Notes: a model not told the origin generated them from the sequence alone. Positions 43,039 to 53,374 are shown, numbered from the stretch's first letter. The stretch: 64,000 nt of DNA from Isoptericola croceus (GCF_029382255.1 NZ_JARLLG010000002.1:248001-312000); one strand, 5' to 3'. Made by a program: numbers and translations.

Positions 43039-44069
43039 CCGCCACCATCTCCGAGATCACCGTGCAGCCCGGGGAGCCGGTCCAGCAGGTGCTGAACGAG
43101 TGCGCGCCGGGCGCGGTCGTGCGCCTGGCAGCAGGAGAGCACCAAGGCAGCCTGTCGGTCACCACCGCCGGCGTGTCCCTGGTCGGCGCCGGAGCGGGCG
43201 CCACGGTGATCGTCCCCGGCGACGTCGCGGACACCGACATCCCGGCCCTGCACGACGCCCCTCCCGGCGTGGTCAGCGGGATCGCCGTGCACCGGGCCGC
43301 CGACGTCTCGATCACGGGCCTGACCATCCGGGGCTTCAGCGGTGCGGGCATCTACGCGCACTCCGTCACCGGCCTCGACCTGACGGATGTGGAGGTGGTC
43401 GACAACGCCGTCTGGGGCCTGTACCTGCGTGAGTCGTCGGGCCTCGCCGTCACCCGTTGCCGCGGCGAGGGCAGCCAGTACGCCGGCGTCGCCACCGCGT
43501 TCTGCGCCACGGCGGACGCCGTGATCCAGGACTGCACCCTGACCGGCAACGCCTACGGCGTCTTCATCGACAACTCGAGCCGCGCCCAGGTGATCGGCAA
43601 CCGGTGCCGCGGCAACGCGGCCGGGATCATGCTGCTGCACCAGGTCTACGAGGGCGAGCTGCCCGGTGGTGTGCAGGACGTGCTCGTCGCCGACAACGAC
43701 TGCTCTGCCAACGAGCTCGCCGCCGGCGGCGACGACCCCCAGGCGCTCGGCGCGTCCGGCCCGCCGATCTCCGGCGTCGGGATCGCGGCGATCGGCGTGC
43801 AGCGGATGACGATGGTCGGCAACCGCCTGCATGCCAACCGTCCCGGCGGCCCGTCGGTGATGGGCGCCTCGTTCGTGCTGGCGAGCTCCGCCGACTGGGG
43901 CGGCTCGGACAGCAGCGACAACGACATCTTGTGGAATACGATCACCGGCAGCGAGCCGTACGACATGCAGCTGGGGACGGACCCGACCGCCCAGCGGTTC
44001 CGCAACAACATCGTGGGCGCCTCTCAGCCGGAGACGGTCGAGGGCTGCGCCCCGCCGGAGGGTTCATGA
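43035..44069 (+). CDS. Right-handed parallel beta-helix protein
   Basis: A 344-residue protein built of short repeats: VVRLAAGEHQGSLSV, GVSLVGAGAGATVI, VSITGLTIRGFSGAGIYAHS, DLTDVEVVDNAVWGLYL and GNRCRGNAAGIMLLH, the pectate-lyase-like ladder with Asn/Asp turns. There is no signal peptide, so it is not a secreted polysaccharide lyase. Its four-base overlap with the AcpS-like gene and the exporter ATPase puts it inside the biosynthetic operon. Catalytic residues cannot be assigned; it may be an unrecognised cyclase, epimerase or isomerase. Confidence 0.75.
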   Translation: MTATISEITVQPGEPVQQVLNECAPGAVVRLAAGEHQGSLSVTTAGVSLVGAGAGATVIVPGDVADTDIPALHDAPPGVVSGIAVHRAADVSITGLTIRGFSGAGIYAHSVTGLDLTDVEVVDNAVWGLYLRESSGLAVTRCRGEGSQYAGVATAFCATADAVIQDCTLTGNAYGVFIDNSSRAQVIGNRCRGNAAGIMLLHQVYEGELPGGVQDVLVADNDCSANELAAGGDDPQALGASGPPISGVGIAAIGVQRMTMVGNRLHANRPGGPSVMGASFVLASSADWGGSDSSDNDILWNTITGSEPYDMQLGTDPTAQRFRNNIVGASQPETVEGCAPPEGS

Positions 44070-45004
44070 GTTCGTTGCTGGAATGCCGTGACCTGGTGAA
44101 GGCCTACGGCGATCACACCGTCGTGGACGAGGTGGGGTTCAGCATCGCCGAGGGGGAGGCGTACGGGCTCCTGGGCCCGAACGGTGCCGGCAAGACGACC
44201 ACCATCTCGATGCTGGTGGGCCTGCTCGCTCCGGACGCCGGGTCGGTCACCGTGGCGGGCGTCCCGGTCGCGGACGACCCGATCGCGGCGAAGCGGCTGG
44301 TGGGGTTCGTGCCGCAGGAGATCGCGCTGTACCCTGAGCTGTCGGCCCGGGAGAACCTGCGCTTCTTCGGCCGGCTGTACGGGCTGGGCCGGTCGGAGCT
44401 CAGCACCCGGATCGACGAGCTGCTCGAGATGGTCTCGCTGGCCGACCGGGCCGACGACAGGGTCGGTCACTACTCGGGCGGCATGAAACGGCGCGCCAAT
44501 ATCGCGGTGGCCCTGCTGCACCAGCCGCGGCTGCTGATCCTGGACGAGCCGACCGTCGGTGTGGACCCGCAGAGCCGGGCGGCGATCCTGGACCAGGTGG
44601 AACGGTGGGTCGCCGACGGCATGAGCCTGCTCTACACCTCCCACTACATGGAAGAGGTGGAGCGGGTGTGCACGCGCGTCGGGATCATCGACCGGGGCAG
44701 GCTGGTCGCCGACGGCACCCGGCGGGAGCTGGTCGCCGAGCTGGGCGGCACCGACCGGGTGGAGCTCGTCCTCGACGGTGACATCGGGGCGGCGGCGGAG
44801 AAGCTGCGCACCGTCCAGGGCATCACCGAGGCCGTCGTGACGGGCCCGACCACGGTGCAGCTGCTGGTCATTGGTGGACGGACCCTGCTGCCGGGCATGC
44901 TGGAGGCGGTCTCGGGATCGGCCGCCGTCACCGGCGTCGAGGTGATCGAGCCCGACCTGGAAGCGGCGTTCCTGCACCTGACCGGCAGCACTCTGCGGGA
45001 CTGA
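44066..45004 (+). CDS. DrrA-like ABC exporter ATPase
   Basis: A 312-residue ATPase with Walker A GPNGAGKTTTISM, signature YSGGMKRRANIAVALL, and Walker B LLILDEPTVGVDP. The C-terminal extension is typical of the DrrA/CcmA group that drives antibiotic efflux. It is followed by two membrane subunits and presumably gives export of and resistance to the cluster's product. Confidence 0.92.
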   Translation: MSSLLECRDLVKAYGDHTVVDEVGFSIAEGEAYGLLGPNGAGKTTTISMLVGLLAPDAGSVTVAGVPVADDPIAAKRLVGFVPQEIALYPELSARENLRFFGRLYGLGRSELSTRIDELLEMVSLADRADDRVGHYSGGMKRRANIAVALLHQPRLLILDEPTVGVDPQSRAAILDQVERWVADGMSLLYTSHYMEEVERVCTRVGIIDRGRLVADGTRRELVAELGGTDRVELVLDGDIGAAAEKLRTVQGITEAVVTGPTTVQLLVIGGRTLLPGMLEAVSGSAAVTGVEVIEPDLEAAFLHLTGSTLRD

Positions 45005-45017
45005 AGGAGCGACAGCT

Positions 45018-46205
45018 GTGTCGAACCCCCTGAGGCCCCTGCGAGTCGTCGGCGGGCTGGAGCTGCGGTCGCGAGCGCGCGACGGCACCGCCCTGCTCGT
45101 GGCGTTGATCGCGCCGATCATGTTGGCCAGCCTGTTCGGGCTGGCGCTGGGCGGCGACGAACCGCCCCTGTCGACGACGATCGCGATCGTCGACCTCGAC
45201 GGCGGCGAGTTCCCCGCCAGCGTGCAGCGCGAGGCGCTGGAGAGCGAGGAGCTCGAGGGACTGGTCGCCTTCACCACGTACCCGGACGAGGCCGCTGCCG
45301 ACGCAGCGGTCGACGCGGGAGAGGTCGGTGCGGCCATCGTGTTCCCGCCAGGCTTCAGCGACAGCGTGGGGTCCGGTCAGGGCGGCACGGTGTCCGTCCT
45401 GGAGTCGGCCGACGCCCCGCTGGCCGGGGTGATCGCCCGCAGCATGGTGGACCAGATGTCCGCGCTGGTGGAGGCCCGGACGCTGGCGGTTCGCGCCTCG
45501 CTGGCCGCCGGGGTGCTGGCGGAGGACGTGCAGATCTTTGTCGAGGAGAACGGTGCCGCCGGCCCACCTCTGAGCCTGGCCGGCGACCCGGTCGCCGACG
45601 GCGCGGTGGACATGGGCGTGTACTACGGCGCCGGGATGGCGGTGCTGTTCGCGTACTTCGTGGCGGGCACCTCGGCCCGCAGCCTGCTCACCGAGCGCCG
45701 TAACGGCACGCTGCTGCGGCTGCGGGCGGCGCCGATCCCGGTCTGGACGGTCGTCGCCGGCAAGGGTGTCGTCGGGTTCTCCCTGGCGCTGCTGAGCATG
45801 GTCGCGACCTGGCTGACCTCCCAGTGGCTGTTCGGCACCAGCTGGGGTGACCCTGCGGGCGTGCTGCTGCTGTTCGTCGCCCACGCGTTCACCGCCACCA
45901 TGATCGTGATGCTGGCCGCCGGATCGGCGCGCACCGACGCCCAGGCCGACGGGCTGATCCTCGGGGTGTCGTTCGTGCTCGCGTTCCTCGGCGGCAGCCT
46001 GGTCCCGCTCTACAACCTGCCCGGCTGGTTGCAGTCGGTCGCCCTGATCACCCCCAACGGCCGGGTCGCGGCCGGCCTGACCGAGTTGTCCACCACCGGC
46101 GCCGGTGCGAGCGCCGTCTGGGGGGCGGCGGCGGTCGTCGCGCTCATCGGGGTCCTGGCCGGCACGGGGGCGTTCTGGCGCCTCCGGCGGGGACTCACCG
46201 CATGA
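45018..46205 (+). CDS. ABC-2 type exporter permease (first)
   Basis: A 395-residue membrane protein with one N-terminal segment, a large extracytoplasmic domain (about 45-195), and five C-terminal segments. The order matches ABC-2 permeases of the YhgE/DrrB-related type. GTG start with AAGGAG seven bases before. It forms a heteromeric channel with the next gene product. Confidence 0.88.
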   Translation: MSNPLRPLRVVGGLELRSRARDGTALLVALIAPIMLASLFGLALGGDEPPLSTTIAIVDLDGGEFPASVQREALESEELEGLVAFTTYPDEAAADAAVDAGEVGAAIVFPPGFSDSVGSGQGGTVSVLESADAPLAGVIARSMVDQMSALVEARTLAVRASLAAGVLAEDVQIFVEENGAAGPPLSLAGDPVADGAVDMGVYYGAGMAVLFAYFVAGTSARSLLTERRNGTLLRLRAAPIPVWTVVAGKGVVGFSLALLSMVATWLTSQWLFGTSWGDPAGVLLLFVAHAFTATMIVMLAAGSARTDAQADGLILGVSFVLAFLGGSLVPLYNLPGWLQSVALITPNGRVAAGLTELSTTGAGASAVWGAAAVVALIGVLAGTGAFWRLRRGLTA

Positions 46206-46266
46206 GCGCGTCGTGCCGGGTACCCGTTCGCACCGTCCGCCCGTCCCGAGACAGCGAGGAGGGGGC

Positions 46267-47415
46267 ATGACCGCCCCACGTCCGGTACGCGCCCTGGTGG
46301 TGGCCAACCTGAGCCGCCAGGTGCGCGACAAGGTAGGCATGTTCTTCGTGGTCGTCATGCCGTTCGTGACCATCCTGTTCGTCGGCATGGCCCTCGGGAC
46401 CGGTGGTTCCGCGCTGCCGGTGGGCGTGGTGGCCGACGACGGCGACGCGACCGCCCGGCTGGTCCTGGCCGAGCTGGAGACCAACGAGGACCTGGAGATC
46501 ACCCGTGCGGACACCGCGGACGAGGTGCGCGCCGACGTCCGCAACGGGCGCCTCGCCGCCGGACTGATCATCCCCTCCGGCTCGAGCGGGCTCGAGCTCG
46601 TGATGACACCCTCCAGCGGCAGCGGCATGGCCGCTCGCGGCGCCATCGACGTCGCGGTGGGGAAGGCTGCGGCCGTGCTGGAGGCCACCAGCGCGGCGGA
46701 GGCCGCCGGCGCGGCGCCGGACGACGCCGTCGCGTACGTCGAGGAGGCGCAGAGCGACGCGGTGGCCGTCAGCATCGAGTCCTCCGGCGACCAGGGGGAG
46801 GGGGACGCCCCGACCGGATTTGCGTACACCGCCCCGGCCAACCTGCTGCTGTTCACGTTTATCAACTCGATGGCGGTGGCCGCGGCGCTCGTCGAGAGCC
46901 GCCGTCTGGGCATGATCCGACGGGCCCTCGTCGCACCCGTGCGCAGCAGGCAGGTGCTCGCCGGCGAGGCGGTGAGCCGGTTCCTGGTGGCGTTGGCACA
47001 GTCCTTGCTGATCATCGTGGTGAGCTCGCTGCTCTTCGGCGTGCAGTGGGGCGACCCGTTCGGCGTGACTGCCGTCGTCGTGCTGTTCTGCTTGATCGCC
47101 ACGGGCGCCGCGATGATGGTCGGCGCCTGGGTGAAGCAGCCTCAGCAGGCTCCGGCGATCGGGATGCCGATCGGCATCGTGCTCGGGATGCTCGGCGGGT
47201 GTCTCTGGCCCCGCGAGGTCGCCGGGGACGCGCTCTCCACGATCGGGTACGTCTCTCCGCACACGTGGGCCATGGACGCCCTCCTCACCCTTGCCGATCC
47301 CGGCACGGGCATCACCTCGATCCTCCCCGAGCTGGCCGTCCTCGCCGGGATGGCCGTGCTCGCCCTGGGCGTGGCCGTGGTGGCCTTCCGACGGCGGGCG
47401 ATGGTCACGGGCTGA
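46267..47415 (+). CDS. ABC-2 type exporter permease (second)
   Basis: A 382-residue permease of the same build: first segment VGMFFVVVMPFVTILFVGMAL, an extracytoplasmic domain rich in Asp and Ala, and five C-terminal segments ending ALGVAVVAFRRR. GAGGAGGGGG precedes the ATG. Its 3' end overlaps the end of the SARP regulator on the other strand by 11 bases, closing the long plus-strand operon. Confidence 0.88.
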   Translation: MTAPRPVRALVVANLSRQVRDKVGMFFVVVMPFVTILFVGMALGTGGSALPVGVVADDGDATARLVLAELETNEDLEITRADTADEVRADVRNGRLAAGLIIPSGSSGLELVMTPSSGSGMAARGAIDVAVGKAAAVLEATSAAEAAGAAPDDAVAYVEEAQSDAVAVSIESSGDQGEGDAPTGFAYTAPANLLLFTFINSMAVAAALVESRRLGMIRRALVAPVRSRQVLAGEAVSRFLVALAQSLLIIVVSSLLFGVQWGDPFGVTAVVVLFCLIATGAAMMVGAWVKQPQQAPAIGMPIGIVLGMLGGCLWPREVAGDALSTIGYVSPHTWAMDALLTLADPGTGITSILPELAVLAGMAVLALGVAVVAFRRRAMVTG

Positions 47416-48844
47416 GCGGCACCGGCGTCCCCGGGTGGGCGCCGTCGGCCGCGGCTCGGCGGAGGAAGAGCGGTGAGCCCCCGGACGCGGCGACGAGGTA
47501 GGCCGCCTCGCGGTGCCCCGTGGGGTGCCGGTCCGCGCCGAGCAGCTCGTCGAGCAGGCGGACCGACTCGTCCCGGGTCATGGGGCCGAGCGGGACGCGC
47601 GTCGCTCCCTGCCGCACGCCGAGGTCCCGTAGCGCGTCGCGGCTGGTGATGAGCACCCGGCCGGCACCGTCACCCGGTAGCAGCGGGCGGACCTGTTGCG
47701 GCGCCGCGGAGTCGAGCACCACCAGCAGCCGGCGGCCTGCGACCATGCTGCGGTACAGCGCGACCGCCTCGTCGGCGTCCTCGGGCACCGCCGCCGCGTC
47801 CACGCCGAGGGCACGCAGGAACCGGCGCACCACCGGCACGGGGTCCACCTCGTCCGACAGGTCCGCGAACAGCTGGCCGTCGGGGAACCGTCGAGCATTG
47901 TGGTGCGCCCAGTGCAGCGCCAGGGCGGTCTTGCCCACGTCGGCAGGGCCGCTGACCACGGCGATCCCGGGCAGATCCGGGCGGCAGTGCAGTGCGGCGT
48001 CGAGCGCGGCTAGCTCCGCGGAGCGGCCGACGAACGGCGACGGCCGGCGGGGCAGCTGCGCCGGAGCGACCCGTGCCGGTGCCGGCGCTGCGGCCGACGG
48101 CGCGGCGGGCGACGGGTCCTCGCGGAGGACCCGCTCGTGCAGCTCGCGAAGCTCCCGCCCGGGGTCCAGCCCGAGCTGGTCGACCAGGACGCGGCGGGCC
48201 TCGGCGTAGGTGCGCAGCGCCTCGGCCCGGCGGCCGCACAGACAGTGGGCCAGCATCACCAGGGCGTAGAGCCGTTCGCGCAACGGGTGCTCGGCGACGA
48301 TCGGGGCCAGCTCGTCCGCGACGACGTCGTGGCGGCCGAGCGCCAGTTCCCACTCCGCGCACAGCTCGACCGCGTCCAGCCAGGCCGCCGTGAGACGGTC
48401 GGCGTCGGCGTGGAGACCGGGTAGCTCGGAGAGGCACTCGCCCCTCCACAGGGACAGCGCCTGGTGCAGGGTGCTCACCGCCGAGCGACGATCGCCGGAC
48501 CTATCGACCTCGCGGGCCCGCCGGACCAGGTCCGTGAAGCGCGACCAGTCGACGGCACCGAGCTCCAACCGGGCCACGTACCCGGGGCTCGCCGTCTCGA
48601 TGACCCGTGCCCCCGCCGTCGCGAGCGAGCGGCGCAGCCGGGACACGCAGATGGCGATCTGCCCCTTGGCGCTCGCCGGCGGGGCCCCCTGCCACACCGT
48701 GTCGATCAGGCGGTCGACGCTGACGACGCGGCCGGCATCGAGCACCAGTCGGGCCAGGACCGCACGCTCCCGCGGGCCACCGACACGGAGCTCGGTGCCG
48801 TGGTGCCTGACCTGGAACGGCCCCATCAGCCCGAACTCGACCAT
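47405..48844 (-). CDS. SARP/AfsR-type cluster regulator
   Basis: A 479-residue activator. The N-terminal OmpR-like winged helix (about 1-95, RERAVLARLVLDAGRVVSVDRLIDTVW) is followed by a BTAD helical domain (about 100-245) and a P-loop ATPase (about 270-470) with a Walker A-like GPADVGKTALALH. The TPR part of full AfsR is missing. The start ATG overlaps the glycosyltransferase stop (ATGA). SARPs bind heptamer repeats at cluster promoters; I could not find a clear set in 31673-31766. Confidence 0.88.
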   Translation of the reverse strand: MVEFGLMGPFQVRHHGTELRVGGPRERAVLARLVLDAGRVVSVDRLIDTVWQGAPPASAKGQIAICVSRLRRSLATAGARVIETASPGYVARLELGAVDWSRFTDLVRRAREVDRSGDRRSAVSTLHQALSLWRGECLSELPGLHADADRLTAAWLDAVELCAEWELALGRHDVVADELAPIVAEHPLRERLYALVMLAHCLCGRRAEALRTYAEARRVLVDQLGLDPGRELRELHERVLREDPSPAAPSAAAPAPARVAPAQLPRRPSPFVGRSAELAALDAALHCRPDLPGIAVVSGPADVGKTALALHWAHHNARRFPDGQLFADLSDEVDPVPVVRRFLRALGVDAAAVPEDADEAVALYRSMVAGRRLLVVLDSAAPQQVRPLLPGDGAGRVLITSRDALRDLGVRQGATRVPLGPMTRDESVRLLDELLGADRHPTGHREAAYLVAASGGSPLFLRRAAADGAHPGTPVPLSP

Positions 48845-50058
48845 CAGCGGACGGCCGCCAGGTGCTGCTCGATCGCGTCGGCGGCGCGGGCCGAGCCACC
48901 GGCGTCGGCGACGGCGTCGCGCATCCGGGCGCTCCGTTCCCGCATGCCCGGGTCGTCGAGCACCTGGGCGATGGCCGACACGATGTCCTCCGCCGTCATG
49001 CCGGCAGGGTCGAGCACCGTGCCGAGCCCCAGGTCCCGCAGGCGCCAGGCGGTCGGGCGGTCCAGGGCGGCGCTCGGTGCGGCGACCATGGGGACGCCCG
49101 CGCGCAGCGCTTCCATCACCGTGCCCATGCCGGCGTGGGTGAGGCACAGCGATGCGCGGGACAGCACGGCCACGTGCGGCACCCAGCGGTGGACCTCGAC
49201 GTTGTCGGGGAGCGGACCCAGGGCGTCGGGGTCCATGCCCTCGCCGAGGGTCATCACGGCGTGCCACGGGCGGCCGCGGAACGCCTGGACGCAGGTGCGG
49301 AAGAACTCGGCGTGCTCGTTGAACACGGCGCCCAGGGACACCAGCACCACGGGCAGGTCCGTGGTCGGCGGCTCCCAGTCGCCGAGGAACCCGCGGTCGC
49401 CGACGCACGGCCCGACGAACACGAACCGCTCGTCGAAGGTGTCGCCCGCGTACTGGAACTCGCGAGGCACGGTGACCACGCTGAGCGGCGGGACGGCGAA
49501 CCAGATCTCCTGCGGTGGAGCCTGCACCCCGTACTCGGTGCGCAGGGCATCGATGCGCCGCATCGTCGCGCCGACCCAGGCGGGCGGTGCAGCGGGCCGT
49601 TCCACGGCCGGTTTCTCGTTCTCTACGGAACGCGGGTTGTACATGGCGTTGAGGAACGAGAAGTGCTCGTTGGAGGCGAACACCGGGATGACCTGGACGG
49701 CCGGGCGGTTCCAGTGCGGGGCGAGGATCCGGCCGGCGTAGAGCATCGACGTGTCGTAGACCACCAGGTCAGGAGGCTCCGGCAGCTCCCGGGTCGCCGT
49801 CGCGAGCATCGCCTCGCCCTCGTCGACGAGCAGCTCCATCAGGTAGCCGGGGTCGTTCTCCATCAGCGTGAAGTCGGCGTCGCGGTACCTCGACGGGTAC
49901 GGGAGGAGCTCGGCGCCGGCGCTCGTGACGAGCTCCGCCATGCTCGGCGACGTCAGGTACGTGACGCGGTGTCCGCGTGCGACCAGCTCGGTGACCATCG
50001 CCAGGTTCGGGATGACGTGGCCGTGGTCGGGGTGGCATAGGAATAGCAGGTGCGACAT
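48844..50058 (-). CDS. GT1-family glycosyltransferase
   Basis: A 404-residue GT-B enzyme of the MGT/macrolide type. The N-terminal [18 protein letters not shown] is the acceptor-domain start. The nucleotide-sugar site is near the C-terminus: [33 protein letters not shown]. The start at 50058 has GGAGAG upstream; the longer open frame is not part of the family. It is the only glycosyltransferase of the cluster, next to the deoxysugar genes, so it should transfer the amino sugar to the polyketide. No P450-like helper is present. Confidence 0.88.
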   Translation of the reverse strand: MSHLLFLCHPDHGHVIPNLAMVTELVARGHRVTYLTSPSMAELVTSAGAELLPYPSRYRDADFTLMENDPGYLMELLVDEGEAMLATATRELPEPPDLVVYDTSMLYAGRILAPHWNRPAVQVIPVFASNEHFSFLNAMYNPRSVENEKPAVERPAAPPAWVGATMRRIDALRTEYGVQAPPQEIWFAVPPLSVVTVPREFQYAGDTFDERFVFVGPCVGDRGFLGDWEPPTTDLPVVLVSLGAVFNEHAEFFRTCVQAFRGRPWHAVMTLGEGMDPDALGPLPDNVEVHRWVPHVAVLSRASLCLTHAGMGTVMEALRAGVPMVAAPSAALDRPTAWRLRDLGLGTVLDPAGMTAEDIVSAIAQVLDDPGMRERSARMRDAVADAGGSARAADAIEQHLAAVR

Positions 50059-50227
50059 GTCTCTCCGCCTCAGGTGCGACCGTGACTGCGACGCTAGGCA
50101 CCGCTGGCACGGCCGGACACCCCTCACCGCGACCCCGACGGCGACCGGGACGGTTGCTGGGGTACCCCCTGTCGCGGGGGTGGACCCTAGGCTGCACCCG
50201 ACCGGGCACTCAACGGGAAAGGACACC

Positions 50228-51337
50228 ATGGTCACGCTCGTCTGGGACTACCTGCGTGAGTACGAGGCGGAACGTGATGACATCCTCGAGGCGGTGGACC
50301 GGGTGTTCTCGTCAGGCCGGCTGGTCATGGGTGACAGCGTGGCGGGCTTCGAGCAGGAGTTCGCCGCCTATCACGGGACGTCGCACGCGATCGGTGTCGA
50401 CAACGGCACCAACGCGATCAAGCTCGCGCTGCAGGCTCTCGGCGTCGGGCCCGGCGACGAGGTGATCACGGTGTCCAACACCGCGGCACCGACGGTCGTG
50501 GCGATCGACGCGGTGGGCGCCACCCCGGTGTTCGTCGACATCGACCCCGACACCTACCTGATGGACCTCTCGCAGGTGGAGGCCGCGGTCACGGAGCGGA
50601 CGCGGTGCCTCCTCCCGGTGCACCTGTACGGGCAGTGCGTGGACCTCGACACGCTGACGGAGCTCGCTGACCGCCACCACCTCGTGCTGATGGAGGACTG
50701 CGCCCAGGCGCACGGGGCACGCCACCGGGGTCGCGTCGCGGGAAGCGTCGGCGAGGCGGCCGCGTTCTCGTTCTACCCGACCAAGGTACTCGGGGCCTAC
50801 GGGGACGGCGGCGCCGTCGTGACGGACGACGACGAGGTGGCCGCCAACCTGAGGCGCCTCCGGTACTACGGCATGGAGAAGTCCTACTACGTCGTCGAGA
50901 CCCCCGGTCACAACAGCAGACTCGACGAAGTGCAGGCGGAGATCCTGCGCCGCAAGCTGGCCCGGCTGGACGACTACGTCGCCGCCCGGCAGCGTGTGGC
51001 CGCCCGCTATGCCGAGGCCCTGGCCGGCACCGACCTGGCGCTGCCGACCACGGTGGCGGACGGCTCGCACGTCTACTACCTCTACGTGGTGCGGCACCCC
51101 CGACGGGACGACATCCTGGCCCGCCTGCGCGAGTACGGCATCCACCTCAACGTCAGCTACCCGTGGCCGGTGCACACCATGTCCGGCTTCGCCGGCCTCG
51201 GGTACCGCCCGGGCAGCCTGCCGCACACGGAGCGCGCCGCCGACGAGATCTTCTCCCTGCCCATGTATCCCTCGCTGCCCGTCGAGGTGCAGGACGAGGT
51301 CGTCGACGCCCTCCGGGAGGTCCTCGTGGCGCTGTGA
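50228..51337 (+). CDS. DegT/DnrJ/EryC1-type sugar aminotransferase
   Basis: A 369-residue PLP enzyme that aminates a keto sugar nucleotide. The PLP-binding Lys lies in [17 protein letters not shown], with the cofactor phosphate contact in [13 protein letters not shown] and [10 protein letters not shown]. It resembles EvaB, which adds the 3-amino group in the epivancosamine pathway. A TAGGCT at 50188-50193 could be its promoter box. Divergent from the glycosyltransferase across 169 bases. Confidence 0.88.
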   Translation: MVTLVWDYLREYEAERDDILEAVDRVFSSGRLVMGDSVAGFEQEFAAYHGTSHAIGVDNGTNAIKLALQALGVGPGDEVITVSNTAAPTVVAIDAVGATPVFVDIDPDTYLMDLSQVEAAVTERTRCLLPVHLYGQCVDLDTLTELADRHHLVLMEDCAQAHGARHRGRVAGSVGEAAAFSFYPTKVLGAYGDGGAVVTDDDEVAANLRRLRYYGMEKSYYVVETPGHNSRLDEVQAEILRRKLARLDDYVAARQRVAARYAEALAGTDLALPTTVADGSHVYYLYVVRHPRRDDILARLREYGIHLNVSYPWPVHTMSGFAGLGYRPGSLPHTERAADEIFSLPMYPSLPVEVQDEVVDALREVLVAL

Positions 51338-51366
51338 GGCGCGGCTCCGACGTGTCGGGCGCGACG

Positions 51367-52737
51367 TCAGAGCAGGGTGCGCAGGCAGAGCAGGAGCGTG
51401 CGTGCCTGGATGTTGACGTAGAAGCTGTGGCAGAGCAGCTGGTCGAGCTGCCCGACGGTCAGCCAGCGGTACTCGGGGTCGGCGGGGTCGAGCTCGGTGT
51501 CGGTCTCGGCGATCAGGTAGCGGTTGCGCGCTCCGAGGAAGCGCCCGCCCTCCTCGGCGAACGAGTTGTCGAACCGGACCCGACGGGTCGACAGTACTTC
51601 GTCGAGGAACCGCGGGCGGCGCGGCAGGTGGTCGTAGGTCTCCGGCACGCACTGGACGGTCGGGGCTAGCTCCGTGGTGTCGGTGTACCCCGGCTCGGTG
51701 CGGGCATGGGTGAGGACGTGCAGCACGCCGCCGATGTCCCGGACCAGGAACGCGACGACGCCGGTCCCGACCGGTTCCAGCATCGGCTGCGACCAGGCGG
51801 CGACCTCTCGGCCGCCGGCCTCGACGTCGACCCCGACCACCGAGAAGTACCGGCGGTCCGGGCGGGCGATCCGGCCGTCGGTCAGCAGCCAGTCCGTCAG
51901 CCCCGCCAGGGGTCGCAACGTGGTGTCCACGTCGGTACGGGTGCGGACCTCGGTGATCCAGCTGAGGACCTCGGCCAGCGTGTGCACGGCGCCCGTCTCC
52001 CAGGGGTCGACGGAGCGCCGCAGCGCCGCGGCCAGAGGGCCCGAGCCGGTCCCCGCCGCAGGGCTGGGCAGGCATGCCAGCACCGTGCGCGCGTCCATGT
52101 TCACCAGGTCCGGCACGGTGAGGAGCTCCGCCAGCTCGCCCAGGGTGAACCAGCGGAACCCGTCGATCGCCTCGACCTCGGCGCCGACCTCGATCACCAT
52201 GTTCCGGTTCCGCTTGCGGAAGAACCACGCCCCCTGCTCGGACTGCCGGGTGTCCACCAGCACCTTGGCCCCCAGCGCTCCCTGGAAGTACTCGAGGTAC
52301 GGGATCGACCGGCCCCGGTGCACGCGGGTGTAGTTGCTCCGGGTGGCCTGCACGGTCGGCGAGAGCTGCACGCCGCTCGGGTTCCCCGGTTCGTTCTTGG
52401 CCTGTAGCAGGAAGTGTGGGACCCCGTCGAAGTCGCGCGCGAGGATGCCGAGGATGCCGATCTCCGGCTGGTCGATGATCGGCTGGTCCCAGGCCGGCAC
52501 GGTGGCGCCCGGCGCCCGGACGCTCAGGCCCTGCACCGAGAAGAAGCGTCCGGTGTGGTGGTGCAGGTTGCCGGTGTCGGCGTCGACCACCCAGCCGTCC
52601 AGCTCCTCCAGCGAGGTTTTCTCCGTGCGCATCCAGGTGCGTGCCGCAGTTTCCGTCAGCCAGTCGAGGCTGTCCGCCGTCGGGCCGAGCGCGGTCTGGG
52701 AAGCCGTCAGCCAGGAAACGATCGAGTCGTCGGCCAC
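51367..52737 (-). CDS. NDP-hexose 2,3-dehydratase
   Basis: A 456-residue protein made of two similar halves, each with a RxxNFVxxxGxF-type region (here RYFSVVG, KNEPGNPSGVQLSPTVQ in one half and ARTEPGYTDTTELAPTVQ in the other). This tandem build is specific for TylX3/EvaA-type 2,3-dehydratases, which remove the C-2 hydroxyl of dTDP-4-keto-6-deoxyglucose. GTG start with GGAGGGAG upstream. It is the first step of the 2,6-dideoxy branch. Confidence 0.92.
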   Translation of the reverse strand: MADDSIVSWLTASQTALGPTADSLDWLTETAARTWMRTEKTSLEELDGWVVDADTGNLHHHTGRFFSVQGLSVRAPGATVPAWDQPIIDQPEIGILGILARDFDGVPHFLLQAKNEPGNPSGVQLSPTVQATRSNYTRVHRGRSIPYLEYFQGALGAKVLVDTRQSEQGAWFFRKRNRNMVIEVGAEVEAIDGFRWFTLGELAELLTVPDLVNMDARTVLACLPSPAAGTGSGPLAAALRRSVDPWETGAVHTLAEVLSWITEVRTRTDVDTTLRPLAGLTDWLLTDGRIARPDRRYFSVVGVDVEAGGREVAAWSQPMLEPVGTGVVAFLVRDIGGVLHVLTHARTEPGYTDTTELAPTVQCVPETYDHLPRRPRFLDEVLSTRRVRFDNSFAEEGGRFLGARNRYLIAETDTELDPADPEYRWLTVGQLDQLLCHSFYVNIQARTLLLCLRTLL

Positions 52738-52755
52738 AGCAGTACTCCCTCCGGG

Positions 52756-53322
52756 TCAGTGCGGGTAACGCGGGAGACGGCCGTCCTGCTCGGCCCGGGC
52801 GAGGCGCGGTGCGGCCCGGTCACGGTCGGACAGCACCGCCTCGGCCGGGACGGGCAGGCCCAGGGCCGGGTCGGTCAGCGAGACCGCCAGCTCGTCGGTC
52901 GGGTCGTACTCGCGCGACAGCAGGTAGGTGACCGTCGAGTGCTCCTCGAGCGCGACGAACGCGTGACCCAGGCCCGGGGGGAGGTATACCCCGCGGTACG
53001 TCTCCGGCGACAGCTCGACGCTGTCCCAGCGTCCGAGGGTGGGGGAGCCGGAGCGGACGTCGACCACGATGTCCAGCACCCGTCCGCGGGAGCAGTGCAC
53101 GTACTTGGCGCAACCCGGCTCGCGGCGCGCGTAGTGCACACCCCGCGCGACGCCCTGCCGCGACACGCTGGTGCTCACCTGCGCGACGGCGAAGGGCGGT
53201 TCCCCGACGGCGGCGCGGAACGCACCGGCCTCCATCGGCGACACGAACAGGCCCCGGCCGTCCGCATGGACGTCCGGATCGAACACCCAGGCTCCGCCCA
53301 CGGCCATCTGTCGCGCTCTCAT
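52756..53322 (-). CDS. dTDP-4-keto-6-deoxyhexose epimerase (RmlC/EvaD type)
   Basis: A 188-residue cupin epimerase. GVARGVHYARREPGCAKYVHCSRGRVLDIVVDVR contains the catalytic His, and the PPGLGHAFVALEEHSTVTYLLS region the Tyr. It inverts C-5 (EvaD) or C-3 and C-5 (RmlC) and so sets the L-series. The company of the other Eva-like enzymes favours an EvaD-like C-5 epimerase. An ATG at 53307 is an alternative start. Confidence 0.88.
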   Translation of the reverse strand: MRARQMAVGGAWVFDPDVHADGRGLFVSPMEAGAFRAAVGEPPFAVAQVSTSVSRQGVARGVHYARREPGCAKYVHCSRGRVLDIVVDVRSGSPTLGRWDSVELSPETYRGVYLPPGLGHAFVALEEHSTVTYLLSREYDPTDELAVSLTDPALGLPVPAEAVLSDRDRAAPRLARAEQDGRLPRYPH

Positions 53323-53374
53323 CAGGACGATCCTGGCGTCCGACGCCGCCGCCTGGAGACCCCTACCGGCAACG

